From: an uncultured Chloroflexota bacterium
Lineage (GTDB): Bacteria > Chloroflexota > Dehalococcoidia > SAR202 > UBA11138
NCBI GenBank assembly: GCA_913046025.1
Contig: CAJWRP010000098.1
Coordinates: 1 to 7,355 of the forward strand
Length of the DNA: 7,355 nt
Direction: 5' to 3'
The position numbers and the translations under genes were made by a program. The notes under the pieces are model-generated. The model did not search any database. It was not told the DNA's origin and worked only from the letters and a program-made list of their open reading frames with translations. Positions 1 through 5,979 of this stretch are shown here, piece after piece (within the stretch, counting starts at the first letter, position 1; every line of letters starts with the position of its first letter).

Positions 1-296
1 AAGTTTTAGATTTGCTTCTAATACAATGACTGAAAAGTGTTTGACCGCATCAGGTACTTCTGAGGTATAAAGTATGTAGATTTGCCTATGTTGTGAAAGT
101 GTGTATGGAATAAGATGATATAGTTTTTACATGTGTTGGTAATACTGGGTTAAATAATTCTATAACAAGGCTTTTCACATATTAAGAGTTGTAGATTCTC
201 AGATAGCACCCGAGATTCCTAGTATTAGAATCGACCCAACCTTGTAGCCGGTACGGTGTCGAGTTCGAATACACGAATGCGACTGAAGAGACCTAC
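1..296. other. AT-rich stretch without a recognisable gene
   Basis: I translated much of this stretch by eye and found only very short open runs, with frequent stops in all plus-strand frames. The frame of the downstream hydrolase remnant is open from about 207 to its ATG at 297, but those roughly 30 residues match nothing I recognise. Small direct repeats occur (TAGATTTGC at 7-15 and 77-85; GCTTTTCAC at 170-178 and again at 480-488), but they are short enough to be chance. It may be decayed coding sequence, like the stretch just after it. Confidence 0.5.
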
Positions 297-527
297 ATGG
301 ACCAAACAATAAGCTTCTGCATAACCTCCGATGGCGTTAGGATCGCTCACGGGATTTCAGTAGAAGGTCCGCCACTGGTTAAAGCCCCCAACTAGATGTC
401 ACATCTCGAGTTTGAGTTACACTCACCAGTGTGGAGCCACTGGTGTGAAGAGTTAAGTAAACATCACCAGTACGACAATGCTTTTCACTTTTTGGTAGCG
501 CGAGAGTATAATCCCAACGAAACGTAA
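297..527 (+). pseudogene. Remnant of an alpha/beta-hydrolase N-terminus (cyclase/LuxR-associated type)
   Basis: From the ATG at 297 the frame reads MDQTISFCITSDGVRIAHGI and then a GEGPPLVKA-like segment (VEGPPLVKAPN). This is the characteristic start of alpha/beta-hydrolase domains found fused to adenylate/guanylate cyclase or LuxR-type regulators (typical form: RFCT..DGVRIAYA...GEGPPLVKAANWLSHLE). A TAG at 393-395 sits exactly where the family has Trp (TGG). The same frame then continues with MSHLEF, SPVWSHW and EELSKHH, matching the family's LSHLEF..SPVWRHWLRELSRHH. Similarity fades after about 476, and the frame stops at 525-527. The catalytic Ser, Asp and His regions and any effector domain are missing. 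A purine-rich GAAGAG lies at 285-290 before the ATG. I read this as a dead 5' fragment of a once much longer gene. Family recognition is from memory of the motif and no search was run. Confidence 0.72.
484..512 (+). promoter_or_regulatory. Predicted sigma70-type promoter for the SelA-like gene
   Basis: A perfect TATAAT lies at 507-512. TTCACT (4 of 6 to TTGACA) lies 17 bases upstream at 484-489. The predicted start near 519 would leave a leader of about 35 bases before the ATG at 554. The promoter lies inside the decayed hydrolase remnant, so it may have arisen or been exposed after that gene was lost. Confidence 0.5.
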
Positions 528-553
528 ATTGCAGGCGCGAGGGGATTATTGGC

Positions 554-1690
554 ATGACGAACTGGAGCGGCGATCCGGAAGATATTTACAGCTCACTGGG
601 CGTAAAGAGAGTCATCGCGGCGTCGGGGACGACAACGGCTTACGGAGGGTCGAAGCTGCGACCCGAGGTCATGGAGGCCATGAACAAGGCCGCGACAATG
701 ATGGTGAACATGGATGATCTCAATCGTGCAGCTAGCAAGGCCATCGCAGTCGCTACGGGAGCTGAAGCTGGCTTCGTTTCAGGGGGATCAGCCAGCGGGC
801 TGGTTCTGCAGGCAGCGGCGGTTCTGGCGGGCTCCGACCCTGCGAAGATGCGTCAGCTTCCCAATACCGACGGCATGAAGAACGAGTTCATCATTCACCG
901 CACCCATCGCTTTCCCTATGACCAGTGCTACGTTTCTGCAGGCGCCAAATTTGTGGAGATCGGCGACGGCCGGCGGTGTTACGCCTGGGAGATGGAGGCG
1001 GCCTTCACCGAGAACACGGCTGCTGCGGTGTACCTCTTCTCTAACTTCACGTCGCGCAGAGCCATTGCCTTTCCAGAGTTTTGTGAGATTGCTCACTTCC
1101 ACGGCGTCCCGGTCGTAGTAGACGCGGCCTCTTACGTGCCGCCGCGCAGCCACCTGAAGCGGTTCACTCGCGAGGGTGCCGACATGGTCATTTACAGTGG
1201 AGGCAAGGCAGTACGCGGTCCTCAGGGCACTGGCATACTATGTGGCAGGCAGGACCTGATCGACGCAGCCTTTGCTAATGCCTCGCCTCATCAGTTCATA
1301 GGCCGCAGCGCCAAGGTGGCCAAGGAGGAGATCATAGGTCTGCTGGCGGCGCTGGAGATTTTCCTGGCTGAGGATGAAGACGCCCAGATGGCCAGGCTCC
1401 GTGAGATGTCGCAGAAGGTGGTTGACGCGCTGGTGGAGGTGCCTGGCCTGCATGTGACGATGGAGCATGACCCTTACAACTACCTGACGCCTCATGCGCT
1501 GCTGAAGTTCACGCCGGAATGGCACGGCCCTGGGCGGGACGACATCTGGCAGGCCATGGCTGACGGCGACCCACCGGTGTACCTGCATAACATCCACAAC
1601 CCCGACGAGCTAGCCGTTGATCCCATTAATTTGGATGACGAGGAGCTCGGCATTGTGATCGAGCGGCTGGGGGAGACGTTGTTGGGGTAA
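554..1690 (+). CDS. SelA-like PLP-dependent enzyme (D-glucosaminate-6-phosphate ammonia-lyase-type family)
   Basis: This 378-residue fold-type I PLP enzyme resembles the SelA/DgaE group. The N-terminus (YSSLGVKRVIAASGTTTAYG, then GGSKLRPEVMEAM) is the usual opening of these lyases. A Gly/Ser-rich cofactor loop GGSASG lies at residues 77-82, the Asp expected to contact the pyridine nitrogen at D190 (VVVDAAS), and the Schiff-base Lys at K218 (YSGGKAVRGPQGTG). It is too short for, and lacks the N-terminal domain of, true selenocysteine synthase, so a cytoplasmic lyase/eliminase on an amino sugar acid or amino acid is more likely; the substrate cannot be read from the sequence. The ATG has a GAGGGG Shine-Dalgarno at 539-544, nine bases away. 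It is GC-richer than the flanking decayed sequence and stands alone; no clear hairpin terminator follows. Selenocysteine synthase activity is unlikely. Confidence 0.85.
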   Translation: MTNWSGDPEDIYSSLGVKRVIAASGTTTAYGGSKLRPEVMEAMNKAATMMVNMDDLNRAASKAIAVATGAEAGFVSGGSASGLVLQAAAVLAGSDPAKMRQLPNTDGMKNEFIIHRTHRFPYDQCYVSAGAKFVEIGDGRRCYAWEMEAAFTENTAAAVYLFSNFTSRRAIAFPEFCEIAHFHGVPVVVDAASYVPPRSHLKRFTREGADMVIYSGGKAVRGPQGTGILCGRQDLIDAAFANASPHQFIGRSAKVAKEEIIGLLAALEIFLAEDEDAQMARLREMSQKVVDALVEVPGLHVTMEHDPYNYLTPHALLKFTPEWHGPGRDDIWQAMADGDPPVYLHNIHNPDELAVDPINLDDEELGIVIERLGETLLG

Positions 1691-1762
1691 GGGTGAGGGG
1701 TTGGATTTCTTTGAAAAATTTAAGATAGTATCAACACTCTAGGGCATAAGCTATAGTAAGGC

Positions 1763-1771
1763 TGGTACAAT
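1763..1771 (+). promoter_or_regulatory. Possible extended -10 promoter for the MerR-like/DUF433-type gene
   Basis: TGGTACAAT at 1763-1771 fits an extended -10 (TGnTAnAAT). No good -35 is visible 17 bases upstream. It lies about 55 bases before the likely ATG at 1826, in an AT-rich gap, and is the only plausible promoter I see for that gene. Confidence 0.35.
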
Positions 1772-1825
1772 TAATTCATATATAAGAGAAGTTGATTTGC
1801 TTTTGGCTGAAGGTTGCGCTGGTCT

Positions 1826-2287
1826 ATGGCGGCTAAACCACCTATGAAGTGGGAGGGCTTTTACTCGGTTAGTCAAACTTCTCGGCTAGCGAAGATTCCA
1901 CGAGGTACTTTGTACATCTGGGGAAAACGAGTAATCATCACTCCGCCGATTCAACCTGTAGATTCTGAAGACTTAGTAGCCGACGAAGGCTATACATACG
2001 CCGATCTCACAAATATTAAAATTATGAGGGCACTAAGAGACGACAAACTTGACTTGAATTCGGTTGGGATCGCTCTAAAGCATCTATTTGAAAGGCTAGG
2101 GGCTACAAGCAAAGGATGGTCAGATGCCCACGTACTTGGTTGAAAACAAGATTAATGCTGAAAAAATGATGATTGGAACACGACTGCGGCAACTCAATTT
2201 GGGCAGCAAGTAGGGACACGAATGTTTGGTGATTTGTTTGACATCTTTGGCCCACTGAATATTTTGGGTCGAATGGGGTGCAGGTGA
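1826..2287 (+). pseudogene. MerR-like HTH / DUF433-type antitoxin-like regulator, interrupted by two compensating indels
   Basis: The ATG at 1826 follows GAAGG (1809-1813) at 12 bases; a TTG at 1814 is also in frame but abuts the ribosome site. The first 105 residues run to a TGA at 2141-2143. They contain a helix-turn-helix-like start (FYSVSQTSRLAKIPRGTLYI, then W) and a second helical part (YTYADLTNIKIMRALRD, then ..LNSVGIALKHLFERL), as in VapB45/DUF433-type antitoxins that have a MerR-like HTH. Coding sense does not end there. Skipping one T at 2136-2137 gives HVLVENKINAEK in the +1 frame, and adding one A to the A6 run at 2161-2166 returns to the first frame. That frame then stays open (NDDWNTTAATQFGQQVG, ending in a Phe/Asp/Gly-rich segment GDLFDIFGPLNI) to TGA at 2285-2287, giving about 153 residues in total. 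No PIN-type toxin gene follows. Either this is a decayed solitary antitoxin gene or the indels are assembly errors. The family assignment is moderate. Confidence 0.55.
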
Positions 2288-2439
2288 ATTCTGATCCAGG
2301 ATGAACAAAGGTAAATTGGTCTGAGCCAATTGAGTTATTTAGTCGGTCGAATTCTAGGATGTGACGACAAGCCCTGCGGAATCTTACATGGCTGGTGAGT
2401 TTGCCATTTTCCCTCGAATGCGATGAGGCGTATATTGGG

Positions 2440-2468
2440 TTTAAAGATTAATCCCGACGTGCTAAAAT
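2440..2468 (+). promoter_or_regulatory. Extended -10 promoter for rplY
   Basis: TTTAAA at 2440-2445 (4 of 6 to TTGACA), a 17-base spacer, and TGCTAAAAT at 2460-2468 form a good extended -10 promoter. The predicted start is near 2475, about 70 bases before the rplY ATG. The same nine bases TGCTAAAAT recur upstream of the minus-strand enolase-superfamily gene. The gap between 2288 and this promoter shows no recognisable gene. Confidence 0.6.
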
Positions 2469-2479
2469 GATATGGTATG

Positions 2480-2510
2480 ACCCCGAGCTATTCGGGGTTT
2501 AGTTTTGCAA
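2480..2510 (+). terminator. GC-rich hairpin with T-rich tail in the rplY leader
   Basis: ACCCCGA (2480-2486) pairs with TCGGGGT (2492-2498) around the loop GCTAT, giving a 7-bp stem followed by TTAGTTTTGCAATTTTGC. It starts only about 5 bases after the predicted rplY start site. It could end transcripts from upstream, or act as an attenuator or 5'-stabilising hairpin for rplY. The T-tract is interrupted, so its strength as a terminator is doubtful. Confidence 0.5.
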
Positions 2511-2544
2511 TTTTGCTTTAACAGGGCCCAGGAGTAAGATCGAA

Positions 2545-3207
2545 ATGGATGTCCAGAGCGTCAAACTCGAATCGCGAACCGTTATTGGCAAGAAGGTCAA
2601 GAGACTTCGCAAACAGGGAATTCTTCCGGTTCACATATACGGTACGTCTGTGCCTCCCGTTGCTTTGCAGGGTGATTTGCTGATGTTCCGGAAGCTGATT
2701 ACACAGGTTGGCACCAACAGGCCTTTGTCGATAGAGGTTGAAGGCCAGGAGGGGGAGGACCTTTGCTTCGTGCGGGAGGTTCAGCGTCATCCGGTTACTG
2801 AAGACCTTCTGCATATCGATTTCATTCGCGTCGATGTGACACAGACGACAAGGGCAGAGGTTCCGATTACCTTAATCGGTGATGCTCCTGCGACCAGACA
2901 GGGCGGAACTCTGTTGCAGCCTCTGCAATCCATCCTCGTTGAGGCTTTGCCGATGAATATACCGGCTTCTCTTGATGTGGATGTAACCAGTATGGATGAC
3001 TTTGAGAAAGCCATATACGTTCGGGACGTCGGTGTAGGGGCTAATGTTACTGTCATCAGCGATGAGGGTGACATGGTTGCCAGGGTAATCCCACCGCGTG
3101 TCGAGGCCGAGCCAGTGACAGGTGGAGAGGTGCTCGAGAGCGAAGAGGAAGGTACCGATGCTACGGCGGAAGCAGCAACTGCCGAAGGCGGAGCTTCAGA
3201 AGGTTAG
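2545..3207 (+). CDS. rplY: 50S ribosomal protein L25 (general stress protein CTC form)
   Basis: This 220-residue protein is the long TL5/CTC form of L25, which binds 5S rRNA in the large subunit's central protuberance. The N-terminal 5S-binding beta-barrel covers about residues 1-93, with a basic start (VIGKKVKRLRKQG), the conserved P-V-H-I-Y-G turn at 28-33 and the diagnostic REVQRHPVTEDLLHIDF at 77-93. The CTC C-terminal domain covers about 100-185 (VPITLIGDAPATRQGG, then the LVEALPMNIP region near 131-140, then DDFEKAIYVRDV). A low-complexity acidic/Ala tail (about 186-220) follows, common in this family. AGGAG at 2530-2534 sits 10 bases before the ATG. The gene is monocistronic, with its own promoter and a strong terminator right after the stop. 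All expected parts are present and the gene looks intact; the short gamma-proteobacterial form (about 94 residues) lacks the second domain. Confidence 0.95.
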   Translation: MDVQSVKLESRTVIGKKVKRLRKQGILPVHIYGTSVPPVALQGDLLMFRKLITQVGTNRPLSIEVEGQEGEDLCFVREVQRHPVTEDLLHIDFIRVDVTQTTRAEVPITLIGDAPATRQGGTLLQPLQSILVEALPMNIPASLDVDVTSMDDFEKAIYVRDVGVGANVTVISDEGDMVARVIPPRVEAEPVTGGEVLESEEEGTDATAEAATAEGGASEG

Positions 3208-3225
3208 AGTTCGTATATGCAGAAA

Positions 3226-3257
3226 GGGCCGCACTTATGTGCGGCTCTTTTTTATTT
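3226..3257 (+). terminator. Intrinsic terminator of rplY, between convergent genes
   Basis: GGGCCGCAC (3226-3234) pairs with GTGCGGCTC (3239-3247) over a TTAT loop: nine pairs, one of them G-U. TTTTTTATTT follows. It begins 18 bases after the rplY stop. Read from the minus strand, the same stem is followed only by TTT, so it may stop the convergent enolase-superfamily transcript (ending at 3285) less efficiently. Confidence 0.9.
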
Positions 3258-3284
3258 CAAAAGCCCATGGCTATTACTCTGGAG

Positions 3285-4382
3285 TTAGGCCACGCGGTGT
3301 GGTGCCAGGGCCTGCATGTTAGGCGTGAATCCCAGTCCAGGGCGGTCCGGAGCCAGCACGTAACCATCGGCCACTTCTAACTGCTCATCAAACATGATTC
3401 CCCACATGGGATCGGTGGAATCGCTGTAGTATTCCAAAATTAGCCCGTTGGGGATTGCTGAGACCAGATGGATGTGTACTTCCTGTTTGCCGTGGGGTGC
3501 GATAGGAAGGTCCTGTGCCTGAGCCAGAGCAGCGACCTTCATGAACTCGGAAATGCCCCCCATGATTAGCGCGTCAGGCTGAATTATGGCAGCGCACCGA
3601 TTGTTGATGAGATCGCGGAAGCCATATCGGGTGTACTCATTCTCTCCGGTTGCGATTGGAATAGAAGTGGACCTGCTTATCAGCCTGTGGCCTTCGTAGT
3701 CGTCGGGATTCACGGGCTCTTCAAACCAGTAGACGTCGTACTTCTCGGTCTTCCGGGCGACCTCGATGGCTTCGTAGAATCGGTAGGCACAGTTGGCGTC
3801 CATCATCACCTTTACGTCCGGCCCGACCGACTCCCGCACGACTCTCACCCTCTCGACATCATCGTTGATGGGCGCGCCGCCTATTTTCATTTTGACAGCC
3901 TTCGCACCCATATTTACTGCTTTTTCCATTTCTATAGCGAGGTCTTCTAGGCCCTTACCCTCTTCATAGTAGCCGCCGGCGATGTAGACGGGCACTTTGT
4001 CTGCAAAACCTCCCAGCAGCTGATGTACTGGACGTCCGGCCACCTTGCCTTTGATGTCCCAAAGACCTATGTCTATGCCACTGATCACCCTGGTGCTGAT
4101 GCCACGTCTGCCGACAAGTTTCGGCTGCCACATGGCTTCCCAGATACGCTCCGTATTAAAGGGGTCTTGGCCTATGAGATATTGCTTGAAGTGGTCCATC
4201 ATGCTGACGCCGACCTCTTCCGATCCCTGAACGCCACCGTAATAACCGTAACCAGTAATACCTTCGTCCGTATTGATTGTCACCACATTCAGCCCTGAAG
4301 TAGGGTAGGTATACATACCATTTCGAATAGGCGCATGCCTTTTCCAACGGTAGACTTCAATGCTAACGTCCGTAATTTTCAT
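3285..4382 (-). CDS. Mandelate racemase-subgroup enolase superfamily enzyme (racemase or acid-sugar dehydratase)
   Basis: The protein has 365 residues and a two-domain enolase-superfamily layout. A capping N-terminal domain (about 1-125, MKITDVSIEVYRW start and GIDIGLWDIKGK near 102-113) precedes a (beta/alpha)7beta barrel. Barrel residues visible are the K-x-K base (K164, K166 in AVKMKIGG), metal ligands D195 (MMDANCAY), E221 (WFEEP) and E247 (TGENEY), the D270 (QPDALIMGG) and H297 (APHG) dyad, and E317. I recall these same numbers for Pseudomonas putida mandelate racemase. The enzyme should therefore take a proton from the carbon next to a carboxylate, with Mg2+; whether it racemises or dehydrates is not decidable here. 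A GTG at 4400 is in frame but overlaps the Shine-Dalgarno GGAGGA, so the ATG at 4382 (10 bases downstream of it) is preferred. It has its own promoter, divergent from the surface-protein operon. Confidence 0.9.
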   Translation of the reverse strand: MKITDVSIEVYRWKRHAPIRNGMYTYPTSGLNVVTINTDEGITGYGYYGGVQGSEEVGVSMMDHFKQYLIGQDPFNTERIWEAMWQPKLVGRRGISTRVISGIDIGLWDIKGKVAGRPVHQLLGGFADKVPVYIAGGYYEEGKGLEDLAIEMEKAVNMGAKAVKMKIGGAPINDDVERVRVVRESVGPDVKVMMDANCAYRFYEAIEVARKTEKYDVYWFEEPVNPDDYEGHRLISRSTSIPIATGENEYTRYGFRDLINNRCAAIIQPDALIMGGISEFMKVAALAQAQDLPIAPHGKQEVHIHLVSAIPNGLILEYYSDSTDPMWGIMFDEQLEVADGYVLAPDRPGLGFTPNMQALAPHRVA

Positions 4383-4392
4383 AAGTCCCCAT

Positions 4393-4398
4393 TCCTCC
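4393..4398 (-). promoter_or_regulatory. Shine-Dalgarno that fixes the start of the enolase-superfamily gene
   Basis: On the minus strand GGAGGA precedes the ATG at 4382 by 10 bases. The longer in-frame GTG start at 4400 overlaps this element (GTGGAGGA) and has no ribosome site of its own, so six extra residues at the N-terminus are unlikely. Confidence 0.8.
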
Positions 4399-4431
4399 AC
4401 TAAAAGTTACAGTTTTTGGGAAAGCGTCGGT

Positions 4432-4458
4432 ATTTTAGCATAGCTCGAATATTGTAAA
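4432..4458 (-). promoter_or_regulatory. Extended -10 promoter for the enolase-superfamily gene
   Basis: On the minus strand TTTACA (4458-4453, 5 of 6 to TTGACA), a 15-base spacer and TAAAAT (4437-4432) form a promoter. The TGC before TAAAAT makes an extended -10, TGCTAAAAT, identical to that of rplY. The spacer is short, which the extended -10 could offset. The predicted start near 4425 leaves a leader of about 43 bases. Confidence 0.5.
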
Positions 4459-4578
4459 AGTCTAAGAAAGAGTAATCCTAATCCATAAGACTAATTTCAG
4501 GGCCTGTGCTAGCGTAATTGATAGGCAAGACTGGCCGTAAGCAATTGGGAATATGGCCAAGAGAATTGTCGTCGTATG

Positions 4579-4586
4579 GGAGGAGG
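4579..4586 (+). promoter_or_regulatory. Shine-Dalgarno that fixes the start of the beta-propeller gene
   Basis: GGAGGAGG lies seven bases before the ATG at 4594. An upstream in-frame ATG at 4576 would encode this element as Gly codons and has no ribosome site, so the shorter protein is favoured. I found no convincing promoter for the operon in the 4440-4575 stretch; TTGATA at 4518-4523 resembles a -35 but lacks a good -10 partner. Confidence 0.8.
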
Positions 4587-4593
4587 CAGACGA

Positions 4594-5979
4594 ATGTCGA
4601 TTCGTCCTGTAATTGTAATTACATTCTTGGCTGTACTGATAGGTGCCGCGATTGGTGGTGGCACGTTGCTTGGGCGGAGCCTAAATGCATCGCAGCCCGC
4701 AAGTGTCGTAATGTCGCCCAAACTTCAATCGTCGACAGGTCAGTTTCCATTCACTATGCAGGGCCTTCTGTTAGACAAGAATGGCGATCCTGTATCAAAC
4801 AGCTCGCACTCTCTTACCTTCGCAATTTACGATGATCCTGACGTGAGCTCCTCCCTGTGGAGTGAGCCGAGAACCGTTTTCACCTTGGACGGGGTGTTTA
4901 CGACAGAACTTGGCGTTGATAAAGAGATCCAATCTGACATCTTTGCTAACAACTCCAGGACCTGGCTGGGCATAAGGGCTGGATTCAACCCGGAACTGAC
5001 GCCTCGTATAAGAATGGCCTACTCTCCATACGCGATCCACGCTGTCACCGCGGGTAGTCTTCTCAAGGTTCCCCCCAGCCCTGAAAGGGTGGCAGTGCTT
5101 CGCTGGTACGAAACCAATGAAACCGGAATAGAAGTTGATATTGATTACCGGCCTGGTGCCATCGCGTATGACGGCAAATTCATGTGGGTGGCGAATCAGG
5201 GAGATGACGATGTCTCGGGCGATGACGCTGTAACCAAAATCGACGCGTCTACCCACAAAATTTTCGCCAATTTTTCAGTTGGCACGAATCCCAGCGCCGT
5301 CGCCTTTGATGGTGAGAATATTTGGGTTGCCAACTTAGCTAGCAACGACCTCACGAAATTCAAGGTTGATGGAACTAAGAAGCGAACACTTCCGGCCGGT
5401 GGACCTGGAAAGGGTGTGCGGCCTGTTGCGCTTGCCTTTGATGGAGAGTCTATGTGGGTGGTGAATGAAGGGGATGGCGAAGTTGTGCTGTATGACGTAA
5501 AAGAAGAAACTATTTCGAGAACGATAGTGGTGGGTGACAGCCCATCCGCCATTGCATTCGATGGAGAGCTCATGTGGGTTCTTAATTCGGGAACTCGCAA
5601 CGTCACGCGCGTAAACGCCAAGACAGGTATAGAAGTAGACAGAATCAAAGCCGGTGACGGGAAGGCTGCACTGGCCTTTGACGGAACCAATATGTGGGTA
5701 GTTAGCGAGAGCGATAATTCAGTAACGAAGATCCGTGCCAGTGATGCAGAGATATTGGGCACCTTCGACGTGGGAGGGTCTCGGCCCATTGCCATAGGTT
5801 TTGATGGTCGTTCTATCTGGACAGTGAATCGTAACGGCAACAACGTGACCAAGCTCAATTTGTCCGATGGAACTATTATCGGCACTTACGACGTTGGCCG
5901 GACACCTGTAAATATCGCATTCGATGGCGTCTATATGTGGGTTGTTAGTCAAGAAGACGACAAGGTGACGATAAAATAA
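4594..5979 (+). CDS. Membrane-anchored surface protein: N-terminal adhesin-like domain plus seven-bladed beta-propeller
   Basis: The protein has 461 residues. Residues 5-27 form a hydrophobic signal/anchor segment after a short basic start, with no clear cleavage site. About 51-151 is a beta-rich module (FPFTMQG, DKNGDPV, LTFAIYD, SLWSE, G.FTTELG, TWLGI, then PELTPRIRMAYSPYAIHAV), a type widespread in bacterial surface proteins, often ahead of fibre or repeat regions. From about 163 to the end there are seven repeats of 40-46 residues, each with an (A/G)(Y/F)DG..(M/I)W motif: YDG 192, then FDG at 238, 282, 322, 362, 403 and 443. These are YVTN/NHL-like blades. The last blade lacks its outer strand while GIEVDID before the first could supply it. 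It is the first gene of an operon; the next ATG follows its stop directly. A binding or scaffold role outside the membrane is likely; the ligand is unknown and no enzyme motif is seen. Confidence 0.85.
   Translation: MSIRPVIVITFLAVLIGAAIGGGTLLGRSLNASQPASVVMSPKLQSSTGQFPFTMQGLLLDKNGDPVSNSSHSLTFAIYDDPDVSSSLWSEPRTVFTLDGVFTTELGVDKEIQSDIFANNSRTWLGIRAGFNPELTPRIRMAYSPYAIHAVTAGSLLKVPPSPERVAVLRWYETNETGIEVDIDYRPGAIAYDGKFMWVANQGDDDVSGDDAVTKIDASTHKIFANFSVGTNPSAVAFDGENIWVANLASNDLTKFKVDGTKKRTLPAGGPGKGVRPVALAFDGESMWVVNEGDGEVVLYDVKEETISRTIVVGDSPSAIAFDGELMWVLNSGTRNVTRVNAKTGIEVDRIKAGDGKAALAFDGTNMWVVSESDNSVTKIRASDAEILGTFDVGGSRPIAIGFDGRSIWTVNRNGNNVTKLNLSDGTIIGTYDVGRTPVNIAFDGVYMWVVSQEDDKVTIK
5152..5976 (+). repeat. 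Seven diverged coding repeats (beta-propeller blades)
   Basis: Repeats of about 120-138 bases encode P.AIAFDG..MWVVN....VTK-type units. The core motif is spaced 46, 44, 40, 40, 41 and 40 residues apart. Later repeats are more regular than the first two, which carry insertions (a DDDVSGDD loop and a GGPGKGV loop). The DNA is diverged, so the duplication is old. Confidence 0.85.

Noticed and set aside
250..280. tRNA-like T-loop (GTTCGAAT)
   Set aside because: The flanking bases do not form a 5-bp T-stem and no anticodon or acceptor stems can be drawn around it.
424..445. Perfect inverted repeat CACCAGTG-TGGAGC-CACTGGTG, with another TCACCAGT at 464-471 and CCACTGGT at 372-379, as an operator for the SelA-like gene
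   Set aside because: The repeat is explained by the hydrolase remnant's codons (SPVW then SHW), so it is most likely a coincidence of coding sequence. A later regulatory use cannot be excluded but has no support.
554..1690. True selenocysteine synthase (SelA) and thus selenoprotein biosynthesis
   Set aside because: The protein is about 80-90 residues shorter than SelA and lacks its N-terminal domain; no SelB or tRNA-Sec is seen in the window.
2144..2287. Separate toxin gene following the antitoxin-like regulator
   Set aside because: The open segment has no PIN or RelE-type motif and reads as the C-terminal part of the regulator itself once the two indels are corrected.
2286..2361. Direct repeat GAATTCT...AGGATG (2286-2303 and 2349-2361) and inverted repeat AATTGG-TCTGAG-CCAATT (2314-2331)
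   Set aside because: They are short, imperfect or lacking context; they could be insertion scars or operators but are within what chance gives in AT-rich sequence.
5196..5885. Long minus-strand open frame of 229 codons opposite the propeller gene
   Set aside because: It mirrors the propeller repeats, is Ser/Thr/Pro-rich without recognisable motifs, and the plus strand has the clear domain content.
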